Below the pieces are notes generated by a model. It searched no databases and was not told the origin of the DNA. It saw only the letters and a list, made by a program, of their open reading frames with translations. Made by a program: the position numbers and the translations under genes. Positions 10,524 to 20,858 of a stretch of 64,000 nucleotides of DNA are shown piece by piece; the stretch's first letter is position 1, and each line of letters begins with the position of its first letter. Origin of the DNA: Diplonema papillatum (taxonomy: Eukaryota; Euglenozoa; Diplonemea; Diplonemida; Diplonemidae); the NCBI GenBank assembly GCA_030068145.1, contig JAPJBO010000892.1, forward strand, positions 1 through 64,000. The letters run 5' to 3'.

Positions 10524-10633
10524 TTTATAAATTTCGTTTTCATTTTTTTTCTAACCAGCAAATCTCGCCGGAAACAAAGAAAAGTGGCTCCCGCTGTACT
10601 GTATTGTACTGTACAGTACTGCTGTCACATGGC

Positions 10634-10680
10634 ACGTCACGGTGTGGCACGTGATGCGCACGTGATCTCACGTGATGTGT
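10634..10680. promoter_or_regulatory. Cluster of CACGTG-type palindromes
   Basis: CACGTGAT occurs three times within about 35 bp, preceded by related CACGTCAC and TGTACTGTACAGTACT palindromes. CACGTG is the core recognised by bHLH and bZIP factors in eukaryotes. No intact gene starts just downstream, only a hAT relic, so function is unproven. Confidence 0.3.
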
Positions 10681-10954
10681 CCGTGTCACCATGCGGTGTA
10701 CCGTGCAGCAATGCGCTGTTGGCCAGTGGAACACAGTTCGTGGGCACCCAGCTAAACTAAAATATCAAAAAGGCGGTGAGGGAAGGTATGCAAAGCCCCA
10801 AGATGATTATGGCCGCATTCAGAATGCCACCATCCCAGCTTTTGTGTGTATAAAATCCACGCTGGGAGTTTTTTGGCAACGTCGAAAAAGTCCAAAGAAC
10901 AGGTTGCTCCTCTTGTGAACCACCTGAAAACACACGCACAAGCTCACCCCATGG

Positions 10955-11325
10955 ATGACATTTCATATACTGCCACGTGTGCACTCGCACACGACCTCGC
11001 TAGAGGAACTGATCCAGGCACGGGAGTGGACGGAGTTCAGTCAAGTGCTGGCAAGCCTCTTGGGTGACACCCAGTTTCGAATGCTGTACCCAGATGCTGC
11101 TGGTTGCAGCAAGGAACTGCCGGTGCGGAGAGGATGTTTTCGCCCCTGAAACTTGTCAAGAGCCGTCTCCGAACCACTGTGCACAATGATACGTTGAAGG
11201 ACATCATGTGCGGACTGGAGCTTCTGTCGAGGACCTCGAAAACGACGGAAGAACACGAGCAAATCGTATCTGCTCATTCAAAAACTACAAGGAAGCCTTG
11301 GTGCGCTGCCCCCCTGAATACTGTT
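10955..11325 (+). pseudogene. hAT-family transposase C-terminal relic
   Basis: Across two frames the translation reads QFRMLYPDAAG, then GAERMFSPLKLVKSRLRTT and TLKDIMCGLELLSR. The ERMFS...K...K..LR pattern is the signature of the hAT dimerisation domain at the transposase C-terminus. A frameshift lies near 11100, and the catalytic domain is not visible upstream. It is a dead fragment. Confidence 0.6.
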
Positions 11326-11732
11326 ACTGCCATCAAAGCTTTTTTTCTTGAGTGGGATAAACACGCAGTCTTTTTCCCTCCGAGGTTTTATTGTCGCAAA
11401 CGAATCCCCGTGTGCAGCGGGCGGTGCCCACGGCACACGGCACCAAGCATCCATGCGGAGCATCAAGCTCGTGTAACAGCCAGCGCACACGTATCAGGCT
11501 GCCACACAAACCCACATCATCGCACACACACGTATCAGGTTACCACACAACGCACATACACCCTCTCCGGTAGCTCCGGTCCGCTGACCTCCGCGGCCTC
11601 TGAAAAGTTCCCGCCCTCCCTCCCAGCTTCTGGATGCGATGAGGACATCGCTCCGTAGGATCTTTCCCTCGACAAGGAGTGTCCTCCTTCACAGATGAGA
11701 GCATCAGCGGGTCCATCCTCCGCTTCAGGAAT

Positions 11733-12035
11733 GCTTCCTCCGCAGAGGAGAGCGTAGCGTGTGCCTTCTTCCCTCCGCAGAGGGCTCCCCCGCAGGGAAG
11801 GCGTCGTGTTTGCAGCCACTCCCCTCCGCAGAGGGTTACTACCCACGTGGGTAAGACGGCTCGCTCCCTCCGCAGAGGGCTCCCCCGCAGGAGAGGCATC
11901 GTATATGCAGCTTGGTCTTCCCTCCGCAGAGGGCTCCCCGCAGGGAGACGTCCTACATAGCGGCCTGTTCCCTCCGCTGAGGGCTCCCCCGCAGGGGAGG
12001 CGACGGCCTGCACCCTCCGCTGAGGGCTCCCTAGT
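11733..12035 (+). repeat. Cluster of GC-rich double-hairpin units
   Basis: The palindrome CCCTCCGCAGAGGG (or with T for A) starts at 11771, 11822, 11866, 11920, 11970 and 12013. It is usually followed by a second small palindrome of the form CTCCCCCGCAGGGAG. A degenerate unit lies at about 11735. Spacing is irregular (43-54 bp) and the intervening DNA differs, so this is not a simple tandem repeat. The units resemble mobile GC-rich double-hairpin elements. Confidence 0.75.
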
Positions 12036-12555
12036 GTTCCTTCCGCGTGGAGGCACACGGAAGAGGGCCTCCGCAGGGGTGCCTACCCCCGCGAGTAAAA
12101 GGTGCCTCTTCCAAGGCAGGTTTTATCTAGCAAGGTGGCCGGTGCTTCCTCACGGGCCCCGACGCACGCCGCGTCCTCCTCCAAACCCTCACTGTCGTTT
12201 CTCTCCACTCTCTCTCTCTCTCTCTCCGCATGTGATACGAAGAAGCTAGGTTCGTCACGGCAGCCATCCCACTGAAGGGAAATAAAAACTTACTACCTCC
12301 GTAGTTTGATGACGTGCACACCGCCACCGCAGGCCTCATCTCAACACTCCTCTCCCTAGTTTGTGTGTGTGGGGCGACAGTTCCAGGCACTCAGACACCC
12401 ACCGGCACCACAGAGCCGAAAAACCGGGGTTTTCGCTGAAACCGGCTTTTTTGCTCGGTCAGATAAAGAGCTAAAGTCCCCTGCCCAGTTTCAAAAAATA
12501 CAAAAAATGCAAAAAAGTACAAAAAATACAGTATTTTCCACGGTTGTGAAACGAA
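12036..12555. other. Intergenic DNA with low-complexity tracts
   Basis: I see no gene. It contains a (TC)n tract at about 12204-12226 and an inverted motif at 12413-12455 (AACCGGGGTTTT and AAACCGGC). That motif resembles the AACCGGGG-rich hairpin at 6177-6225. Confidence 0.55.
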
Positions 12556-12559
12556 TGGA

Positions 12560-12668
12560 TTATTGTACATTATTGTATTTCCCCCGCCGACCAAGAATTA
12601 TTGTATTTTTATTGTACATTATTGTACATTATTGTATATTATTGTACGATTATTGTACATTATTGTAC
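12560..12668 (+). repeat. TTATTGTACA tandem repeat
   Basis: The unit TTATTGTACA or TTATTGTATT is repeated about nine times with interruptions. Confidence 0.85.
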
Positions 12669-12905
12669 ACGCAGTGGTGCAGGGGGTAAGGCGTGTGGAA
12701 GGTTTACGACAGGTTTTACACGGAATGACCCGATAGACTCGACAGACTTCCGAACATGGTGTCAGGGGTGCTCGAGCGCAAAAAGACAGCGTTGCAGTTC
12801 AAGCGGAGGGTGAAGATGCAGCAGGTGCCATATTTTGGGCTACCAGAAAGAGCGACAAGCATTCGTTGCCACGACAGGTGTCTTGGCGAGGAGGACGTCT
12901 TGGTG

Positions 12906-12984
12906 GATCTTCACTTCGACAATCTTCACTTCGGACTCAGTTCAGTCCGGAAATTGAAGTGAAGGAATCCCGAAGTGAAGACCC
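12906..12984. repeat. Imperfect inverted repeat of about 79 bp
   Basis: CTTCACTTCG and TTCGGACT on the left pair with AGTCCGGAA and CGAAGTGAAG on the right around a short centre (CAGTTCAG). It has foldback or MITE character. Confidence 0.7.
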
Positions 12985-13221
12985 TTGATACAGACGTTTG
13001 CTTTAAAACGACGTTTTCAGGGTCGAACGCAGCAGGGAAGTGAATACATCGTATTTCGTCCTTTCTCGGTTCCCCGACCGAGCATGCTCTCCAGGTGTGA
13101 ACGGAAACACTGCCCCTTCTAATTCTCGGATATCAGAAGAGTGCCTGATTGCTGCTGGAGCATCAGGCATCTGTACAATAAAATACAATAAATACAATAA
13201 ACGATTCGAATCACAACCGTG

Positions 13222-13328
13222 ATTAGTACTTGAAGAACACTGAGTGGAGATGACCACTACACTACATAGAGGGCCACACATGTTACGACCAGTTAGAGTG
13301 CGTAGTGTGTAACTCCATTCTACTGTAA
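13222..13328 (+). repeat. Dispersed short repeat, copy 2 (mate at 3759-3875)
   Basis: Same-orientation copy of the repeat at 3759-3875. It is directly followed by a different dispersed repeat at 13338. Confidence 0.8.
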
Positions 13329-13337
13329 AAAATATAC

Positions 13338-13420
13338 GAAATTTCTCGTCACGCTCCGCAAGCCATTTCCACCAGAGAGAATTTATTTTCCCAAGAAAAA
13401 GCGAAAACGAAAAAAAGGCG
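13338..13420 (+). repeat. Dispersed repeat shared with 63572-63650
   Basis: The block TCGTCACGCTCCGCAAGCCA and the flanking AAT-rich sequence recur at 63572-63650, about 50 kb away, in the same orientation with few differences. Confidence 0.85.
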
Positions 13421-13632
13421 GAAACCCCGAACCGCCAGATATGAAAACGCCAGCTTTAAAGACGACGTGGTTATCGCCGCCGGAGTTTCCGTCTCTCCTG
13501 TAGCACCCAGCGATTATCCTGTGCAGAGCAGAGCCCAGGGTGGAGGAGTAACAACGAGACACTAGGCCTCAGAGGAGGGGCAGGGAAGGGGGCGGAGGGG
13601 GTTTGTTGTGTGGGAGCCTCCAGAACGGAGGC

Positions 13633-15723
13633 ATGTTCATCGTTCATGCCGCAGCCGACGTCAAGGGTTCGAAGAAGAATTACATCCTCGAGTTTCCCTA
13701 TGAGCCAAGCTTCGCGGAGCTCATCGCACGATGTGAGAGCGTCTTTAGGTCTTACAGAGGCGAGGAGTTCCTCGTCACGAACATGCAGTGCTACGACGAC
13801 GCAACTGGGTCTTGGACGCCTGTTCAATCCATGGACGATGTCTTCCCAGAGTGTCAGTTATACGTCTTCGAACCGAATTCCTGGGCGTCAGACCGCCAGC
13901 AGCAGATCCCTACCGCTACCCACCCACCTCTGCCACCTCGGACGAGGCCCCGGACGACCCGCAGCAAAAGCGGAGCCATCCTGGAACCAGCGGGGGTGTT
14001 GCCGTCACCGGGAAAGGCGGATATTATGGCCGCGGTTCTCGATGCATACGATCCTTTGCACAACGGCACAAGTCAGGCAGCTGAAGCCGCAGCGGCAGCC
14101 CCCCCTTCACGGCACGCGCAACCACTTGGCTACGACACGATCACTGCTACGTCGTTCCCAGCTGCACACATCCGTGGCAGCTCGGTGGTAGCTCCGCCCC
14201 TTGTGGACCTCTCGAATACACTGCCGCCTCCACGGCTGCCGAGCGTGGTTATACCTCCTGCGCCCCCACCGAGCATGCCACACTCGTATACCACCGTTCA
14301 GGCCAACCCTCCGACAAACCTTGTTGGTCTGCCGGCCCCGGCCTTGCACCCTCATCACGGCAACCTTCTGAACATACCCTCCGTTCCACCCCGATCGCTC
14401 GGTCACCTGCCAGCCCATTTCCAGCCCCCCATCCACGTGGCAGCAACACCTCTTGTCGTCACTTCCATGGCACACCTACATCCAGATCCGCACCACCCGA
14501 ATCCGATGACTGGAGAAGTTTTTGACTTCCGCGCCGTCTATCAGGATGTGTCGTTCCAGCAAAAGATGCACGCAACATTCGACCATATTGCCGGCAACAA
14601 CTCAGGGGCTATGACCGTCGACGATTGGATCAAGTGTAGTCATGACCTGCAGGTGCCGCTACCGCAAGCCGCACTGATAACTATTTTTGAGAGAGCCGAC
14701 CCCCTTCGCAGGGGCCGACTGGGCCTCAACGAATGGGCTAGACTGTGCGAAATGTACCCAGCACTCCTCGAAAGCGTGTACTACAGAATATCAGCAGAAG
14801 AGGAGGCGGCGGCGTATCAGACAAAGATGTACGAAGCACATGTGCAGCTGACGGTGTGCGCGAACCAAGAGAGAACGCTCGCAGAAGATTTGCATGCCGC
14901 GTCGGTAAGGGTAGAGGGGCACGCTGGAGATTTGGGGGGTGTGGAAGTGAGGCTGAATACGGCAGTTGAGAGGCTGGACCGGGGTCAGCGCATTTTGGAA
15001 GAACACCGGCACCATGTTGGGGCGCTAATGATGGAGATAGACGCGCAGCAGGGGCGAATGAGAATGCACGTCGATCGACACAATGAGGTTGTCCACGTAG
15101 TCAATGAGGCCGTGGACGAGTCCGACGCGCAGGTGAGGCTGCACCAGGTGGCAGAGAACGCAGCACTGGCGGCGGAAAACCAGCTGATGGCACTTGAAAC
15201 CCAGCACTCCGCAATGAGCTCTGAAGCGCAAGCCCAGACAAAGGCTTTGGAAGACCGCATCAACCATGCAAGACACGCGCACGATATCAAAGCCGCAGCG
15301 GAGCAACACTTAGAGGCAGCCGCCACAGAAACTGCGTCATTAGAAGCTGCGTGCACTGAGATCGAGCTCCACTTGACCAACCTTGCCACATCGCGGAGCG
15401 ATTTTGCTCGAGCCTCAGTTCACTGGGAAGAGATGGTTGAAGCAGCTCACGTTACTTTGAACCGTGAACGAGACTTCTACAAAGAGCTGCTGCAGATGGA
15501 AGCGGCCTGTAGAAGTGACGTGTCAACGATCAAGAACCAGGGGGTCGCTTTGGAGGCCGCCCTTGCCCAGCAATTAGAGGAGTACGAGACGTACTGCGCA
15601 CGACGACAGATGGTTGAAGAGCAGGAAACGCCCCTCGTGAACGAGGAGATAGCCTCCCGCAAACGCGGGTTGCCTCTGGGCACCGGCGAGTACGGCTACC
15701 GTGTGCCGTCTCATATCATATAA
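13633..15723 (+). CDS. BILBO1-like cytoskeletal protein: ubiquitin-like N-terminus, EF-hand pair, coiled coil
   Basis: The first ATG of this 696-residue frame is at 13633. Residues 1-90 form a compact domain ending in QLYVFEPNSW, closely resembling the N-terminal ubiquitin-like domain of kinetoplastid BILBO1. Residues 90-295 are a Pro/Ala/His-rich linker. Residues 296-385 hold two EF-hand-like units: loops near GNNSGAMTVDDW and ADPLRRGRLGLNEW, the first lacking the usual starting Asp. Residues 386-680 are a long coiled coil rich in Ala, Glu and Gln. BILBO1 builds the flagellar pocket collar, where its N-terminal domain is a docking module and its coiled coil drives polymerisation. The same order of parts suggests a calcium-modulated structural protein at a basal body or membrane cytoskeleton. 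The architecture match is strong; shared function is inference. The frame is uninterrupted, without introns. Confidence 0.65.
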   Translation: MFIVHAAADVKGSKKNYILEFPYEPSFAELIARCESVFRSYRGEEFLVTNMQCYDDATGSWTPVQSMDDVFPECQLYVFEPNSWASDRQQQIPTATHPPLPPRTRPRTTRSKSGAILEPAGVLPSPGKADIMAAVLDAYDPLHNGTSQAAEAAAAAPPSRHAQPLGYDTITATSFPAAHIRGSSVVAPPLVDLSNTLPPPRLPSVVIPPAPPPSMPHSYTTVQANPPTNLVGLPAPALHPHHGNLLNIPSVPPRSLGHLPAHFQPPIHVAATPLVVTSMAHLHPDPHHPNPMTGEVFDFRAVYQDVSFQQKMHATFDHIAGNNSGAMTVDDWIKCSHDLQVPLPQAALITIFERADPLRRGRLGLNEWARLCEMYPALLESVYYRISAEEEAAAYQTKMYEAHVQLTVCANQERTLAEDLHAASVRVEGHAGDLGGVEVRLNTAVERLDRGQRILEEHRHHVGALMMEIDAQQGRMRMHVDRHNEVVHVVNEAVDESDAQVRLHQVAENAALAAENQLMALETQHSAMSSEAQAQTKALEDRINHARHAHDIKAAAEQHLEAAATETASLEAACTEIELHLTNLATSRSDFARASVHWEEMVEAAHVTLNRERDFYKELLQMEAACRSDVSTIKNQGVALEAALAQQLEEYETYCARRQMVEEQETPLVNEEIASRKRGLPLGTGEYGYRVPSHII

Positions 15724-17493
15724 AGCATACCACCAGCGACTCCCGACACCGACTGGTCTCATACAAAAGCGTGCACTCTCCTGATGCTTGGAGCAAAAAG
15801 AGGCCACATCATGGGTACTTTCTCGCAAACTGATTCGCCAACCCCAACAAAGTTACATCCTCCCAGCTCTTTTTGCACCTGTGGTAGTAGACAACAAGTC
15901 AGTGAGTAGATGCATTGCACCCACTTGCAATCTCCAGTAAAACAGTTGACGAGGATGATCATGAAGACGGAGCGACGGAAGTATTGGCAGACAGCAGTAG
16001 CACCCAGCGCCTTTGAGCGACAGGTGAGGAAGTGTCACCTCCGCACACCCCGGCAGCACGAAAACAGGCCCAGATCGCTCCGTGCACAGAACCATCGTGT
16101 TCTGGACGTTTTGTAGATAGAATATAGATGCTAACACTTCAAGGCCTAGTCAGTTGAAATCAGGGCCACCCGTCAGCCCCGCCCGGCGTCGGCGGGTGCA
16201 TGCGAGTTGAGTTTAGTTCAGTTTAGTGACTAGAAGTCGAAGTAGAAGTTACACCTCTGCAAGCTGGAGATCAGTTTTCCGCTTCCTTTTCTTCAGGGAC
16301 GATGTATCTTTCCCTTAACCGGTAGCTTGCTTGACCATTGTAGCTCTCGCCTTCCATGCCCTGCGGACTTGTGCGCATTCGTGCTTTAACTTAATTCTTT
16401 TGAACCTTCCACTTTCCTGTTGGCAAGGTCAACTCAGCAGAGTGAGGCGACGCGGGAGTTGATCCAAACAACTCTAACAGCAGAGTTGGTGTGGTGTTGC
16501 CACTATTCTTCAAAGCAATCTCTGGCGTCCCCTGCAATCTTGAGTTCTCGGATGCTAGTGACACCACCGATTGTGGGCTCTTTCCCGTTGTAGTGAGCGA
16601 AATCCGACCTCATGTTTCCCTCTCTATTGTGTTAGCCCTGTTTTCATCCACGACCCCAGCAGGAGAAAATAATAAGGAGTTGTCGGGAAAGGAAGCACAC
16701 AAAATAAGCATGTCGCTCTGACATTTTACAAAACAAGCCGCCTCGCGTTTTCATTTTGTTGTGTGGGGGGGAATCTCTTGAGCAAAATAAGCAAAAGAGC
16801 TCGATTTAGAACAGCAAGATAGCAGACAAAACGAAGCCCAAATTGCGCTGAGAGGGAGACAGAGTAGCGAAGTCAGAGCTCAGAGGAGTGGCGTTTTCTC
16901 CTAGTAAGCCCGACGGAGCCTGCCAGAGCGCGCTTGTTGTTGTCGTGTCCTGTCGTTCGTCGCAGCTGTTCTTGTTGTTGTTCCTGTTGTTGTTGTTGTT
17001 GTTGTTGTTGTCGTTGTTGTTGTGTTGTTCTTACTAGTCTTTTGGCCCCTTTGTTCCATTGTATTGTCTTCTCTCTACTTCAACTTCAGGTTCTGACCCT
17101 TGCACTCAACAAAAAGTTCCTCCTCTCCGTTGTCCCCGTCCCCGATTCCTGTATTTCTTTATGGTAGTAAGCGTGCCTGTCGTACTTACGGAGTGTCAGG
17201 TGGCACTTTGCTTAAAACGAGTGCGCAGCGTACCTGCACAAGCACTCTTTCTCTCCACCAGTTCCACACTTCGGACCAGCTCTACCCTCCCCCCTCTTAA
17301 GGCGTACCTTTGCAACCGTTCTTGCTCATTCACCTTGACATTGCCAGGGGTTTACCCCCTGGGTACGACTCAACCCCACGTCTGCCCATCTGCCCGGTGA
17401 AGGTAGCCCGGTCAAAATCGACAATCTGAAAGCTTGGCTTTCGTTCCCCGGGTTGTTGCTGGTTCCTGGGGGTACTGGACGCGGCAACAAGTC
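15724..17493. other. Intergenic region with a (GTT)n tract before the kelch gene
   Basis: No gene is supported. A Gly/Cys-coding (GTT)n tract fills about 16971-17035. The CT-rich stretch up to the kelch ATG could be 5' untranslated sequence. Short open frames here lack any recognisable domain. Confidence 0.5.
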
Positions 17494-20400
17494 ATGGCTT
17501 GCAGTCGTGCTGGGGAGAATGAAAGCCAGCTTAGTGCGTTTTGGTCTCGCGATGAAATTCTGAATGGCCTGGCTTCTGAAATGCCTGAAAAGGGTTGTTG
17601 CATGACCTCTGTCGTGTACGAGGGCAAGCTGGTTGTATTCGGAGGTGGTACCGTCCGGCAATACTATAACGGCGTGTACACATACGACGCCCGCAGTCGG
17701 GTTTGGCAGCGGCCTCGGATTCTAAACGCCACCGTCGTGCCTCCGACGGTCAATCATACCAGTGTGTTGCATAAAGGCTCCATGATCGTTTTTGGCGGCC
17801 TCACCACGTACGGTTGCACGAACAAAACATTTCGTTTAGACCTGATCGCCGTGCCTTGGACGTGGACCCCCGTAAATGCTACGGGAACCGTCCCATCATC
17901 GCGCAAAAGCCACGCGTCGGTCGTGTGGAAGAATCGGATGTACGTGTTCATGGGGTGTGACATTAATGACGTGGGGTTCAACGATGTCCACTATCTGGAC
18001 CTGACAAGCATGGCGTGGCACTGTGTGTACAATGCGAAGCCCTTGGGAAAGCTACCCGACGAGGGGGATGAGTCTGTCGTTTCCACGTGGGAAAGTATTG
18101 GCTCTCCTCAGGACGACGACCTGAGCACCCCAGTTTCGAATGGAGCCCCGGCGAATACCCCGGAAGTATTTTCGAGACCCTTTCCCTCGGACGTGCCGCG
18201 GCCTGGACCATTGTCTGGGCATTCATTTGTTGTCGACCCTGCCAGGAATAAAGGATACTTGTTCGGCGGCCTGCTGCTCGCCAGCAGGTCCGAAACCAGC
18301 GAGTCCAGCGAAGCCAGCGCAGCCGAGGACCAACCCAGCGTCAGCGTGAGCGACGGAGAAGACCCCTTTGGATGGACCGCCACCGCGCCGCAGGTGGTCG
18401 AAGAAGATACGGGAGAGGGTAGTGGGTCCTGCGCAAGCGAAACGATCGCACCCCAGACCTCACCGTCCCCACAGACGCCTTTTTTCACCCTCTTCCACCT
18501 CGAATCCAGCCCCGCTGCCAACTCCCCCGCCCTGCTCTCGGACAACGACCCTCTTGACTTCCTGGACGAGTCCTTACAGACTCTCCACAACCCCGCTCAT
18601 TCGTCATGCACCCCGAGCATCTATGTATCAAGTGAGGGCACCGCAACCTGTACGCCGCAACCCGAACCTAAAAGCAACGACGTCACCCCGCCTTTGGATG
18701 CTGTTGAGTACTGCCTCGACGCTATCACGTCGTCACTTGCCGCGCAAAACGTGTTCCAAGACGCCTTGAGAGGCTTTACCCGACAGTCAAACGCCGAGAG
18801 TGGCTTCGAAGTTTACGAATCTGCATCACCTGCTTCGGAAGCAGTGAACAACGTGGCTCGCAGCGTGAGCTCGTTGCCGATTTCGGCTTCTACCACGCTA
18901 GCTGGCGACCTTTCTAGCACATTCCAGAACTCGTCTGAGTCCCTCGTGCGTACTATGGCAGTTGAAGACTGCCTGGAGACAATTTCATCGTCGCTAGCCC
19001 TTCAAAACGCGTTCCATTGGAAGGAGACTGGCAACCGAGGCTCCTGCCAGCTCGACCCCGAATCCCTCGAGGAGGTTCCTGCGGCGAAAGCAGCCGAAGA
19101 CTGCCCGCACACAATTTCATCGTCGCCATTTATTCAAAACGCGGGCCAGCGCAAGGTCCTCGGATATATCTCAGGCAGTGCCGACGACCAACGGTCAGCC
19201 GCCCCCCAAAACGACCTAGAACTCCTCGAGAACGCTCTTGTAGCCGAGGCTGTTGAGGACCGGCGGCGTGCGATCTCGTCGTCCCTGGTTGTCCACAACG
19301 AGTTTTATTACAAGACCTCCGAGCACGTCTCAGCTGAGCAGCACTCAACATGCAACCCGTTCCAGAATGCTAAACATACTCTTTCAGTCGTTGGGTACCC
19401 GCCTGAGGGAGCAGTTGGTGCACTGAATGTTTCCAACAGAAATCTGTCTATCGCTGAGGACGAGCAGGAGGCGCTGTCGCCCATCTTATACAGCGCGTCT
19501 CCCAGCACGTGCTCAGGGGACGTCGCCACTGAAGGCGACGATCGATTGCAGAGCAAACTGGGCGAGTGCGTTGGGCTCCGGGATGTGGTTGTAGCTGCTG
19601 TTTCTGACGGGGCGCGATTTCTGAACGTTTTGATTGAGCGTGCAGGACGCAGGGGTGTCCGCAGCGATGATCTATGCCCGAGCAGATCATGCGCGAGCTC
19701 GGATCTCGTCGCCGACTTTGAAAGCGTCAACTGGCCCTCCGACAATCTCTGCGCCGGAGAAGGACATATCGAGGATCACTTCCCGAGCAGATCGTGCGAG
19801 GACGGAAACTTGCCCGACTTGGATAACAACGATCAGCACGTCGCGTTCGCACCCGGGACACCCAGAGATCACCTTCCGTCCACAGCCCTGTCCAGCGGGT
19901 TCCCGTACAGCCTCTTATCACCGTCGCTCATATCCCCCGAATTAGCTGCTGCCATGCACGGAGGGGTCGAGGGACCGATGGGGCCCGGGAGCTTAGGGGA
20001 GAAGTTTTTCGAAGACTTGCTTGGGGATGAAGGGTTCGAACAAGCCTCTGGGTTTGACCCGTCGACTTGGAAGGCGGGTGGTGTCGGGGACGGAGAGCAA
20101 GCGGCTGGTCAAGTTGGTAGTACAACAGGGGATCAGGAAGTGTCGGATTCGCATGGATTTGTGCTGGGATATGAGAGTGAGACAGAGGAGAGTTATGGGG
20201 GGTCGGCTACGTGGACGGCTGACGTGTGGGTTTTCGATTTCTGCGATGGGACCTGGGAATTAATCCGTCCGAAGAGTAAGCTATGTCCCCGGGGCAGGTA
20301 CACGCATGCGTCGTGGCTGGTTGAAGGTCCGCATGGGAAGGGAGGCGTCCTCCACATTTTTGGAGGTGATGCGATTTGCGGGACGTACTACAACGACTTG

Positions 20401-20829
20401 TGGTCGTTCGACACTTACACGAGAACGTGGACGCAGCACGCGGTGTCCGGAGACGTTCCGTCTGCACGAACTGGCCACACCGCGGCTGTGTGTGACGGGT
20501 GCGTTGTCGTGTTCGGGGGGGAGAAGCCGCGAAGCCGCGCCTCGACCACAGCAATGCCCGTCGAATACAGCGACACCGTCTACCGCATGCCACTTCGAGC
20601 TCTTCCCGGGACAACCCTCGTCCAAGCCGCTGCGCAGACAATCGTCCTGCACTACCTGACGAACCCTTCGCCGGAGTTCATCACCGCCGTCCAAAGCCTT
20701 CCCGCCAATCTACTGCAGCTCCTCCTTTTCCTAAGTCCGAGTACCTTGCGAAACGCCCTTGAAAGAGAGTCCGAAACGTGCGACAATGCTGAAACCGCCA
20801 ATGTTGGAAGCGAGACTGGTGTAACCTGA
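17494..20829 (+). CDS. Kelch-repeat protein with a propeller interrupted by a ~640-residue insert
   Basis: The first ATG is at 17494, giving 1111 residues in one exon. Kelch blades with the VVFGG...W pattern occur near residues 35-80, 95-145, 148-195 and 240-262 (GYLFGGLL). The fourth blade then breaks off after its second strand. About 640 residues of Ser/Ala/Glu-rich, disordered sequence follow. The blade resumes near residue 905 with WTADVWVFDFCDGTWELI, and two more blades follow (VLHIFGGDAICGTYYNDLWSF and VVVFGGEKP). The insert contains four copies of a roughly 22-residue motif of the form AVEDCLETISSSLALQN. A C-terminal helical tail of about 70 residues resembles a BTB/BACK-type region. 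Kelch propellers bind protein partners, often as ubiquitin-ligase adaptors or actin or phosphatase regulators. No catalytic domain is visible, so the partner is unknown. Confidence 0.85.
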   Translation: MACSRAGENESQLSAFWSRDEILNGLASEMPEKGCCMTSVVYEGKLVVFGGGTVRQYYNGVYTYDARSRVWQRPRILNATVVPPTVNHTSVLHKGSMIVFGGLTTYGCTNKTFRLDLIAVPWTWTPVNATGTVPSSRKSHASVVWKNRMYVFMGCDINDVGFNDVHYLDLTSMAWHCVYNAKPLGKLPDEGDESVVSTWESIGSPQDDDLSTPVSNGAPANTPEVFSRPFPSDVPRPGPLSGHSFVVDPARNKGYLFGGLLLASRSETSESSEASAAEDQPSVSVSDGEDPFGWTATAPQVVEEDTGEGSGSCASETIAPQTSPSPQTPFFTLFHLESSPAANSPALLSDNDPLDFLDESLQTLHNPAHSSCTPSIYVSSEGTATCTPQPEPKSNDVTPPLDAVEYCLDAITSSLAAQNVFQDALRGFTRQSNAESGFEVYESASPASEAVNNVARSVSSLPISASTTLAGDLSSTFQNSSESLVRTMAVEDCLETISSSLALQNAFHWKETGNRGSCQLDPESLEEVPAAKAAEDCPHTISSSPFIQNAGQRKVLGYISGSADDQRSAAPQNDLELLENALVAEAVEDRRRAISSSLVVHNEFYYKTSEHVSAEQHSTCNPFQNAKHTLSVVGYPPEGAVGALNVSNRNLSIAEDEQEALSPILYSASPSTCSGDVATEGDDRLQSKLGECVGLRDVVVAAVSDGARFLNVLIERAGRRGVRSDDLCPSRSCASSDLVADFESVNWPSDNLCAGEGHIEDHFPSRSCEDGNLPDLDNNDQHVAFAPGTPRDHLPSTALSSGFPYSLLSPSLISPELAAAMHGGVEGPMGPGSLGEKFFEDLLGDEGFEQASGFDPSTWKAGGVGDGEQAAGQVGSTTGDQEVSDSHGFVLGYESETEESYGGSATWTADVWVFDFCDGTWELIRPKSKLCPRGRYTHASWLVEGPHGKGGVLHIFGGDAICGTYYNDLWSFDTYTRTWTQHAVSGDVPSARTGHTAAVCDGCVVVFGGEKPRSRASTTAMPVEYSDTVYRMPLRALPGTTLVQAAAQTIVLHYLTNPSPEFITAVQSLPANLLQLLLFLSPSTLRNALERESETCDNAETANVGSETGVT

Positions 20830-20858
20830 ATCAGAATCAGCAGGATGCGCCAATAGCG

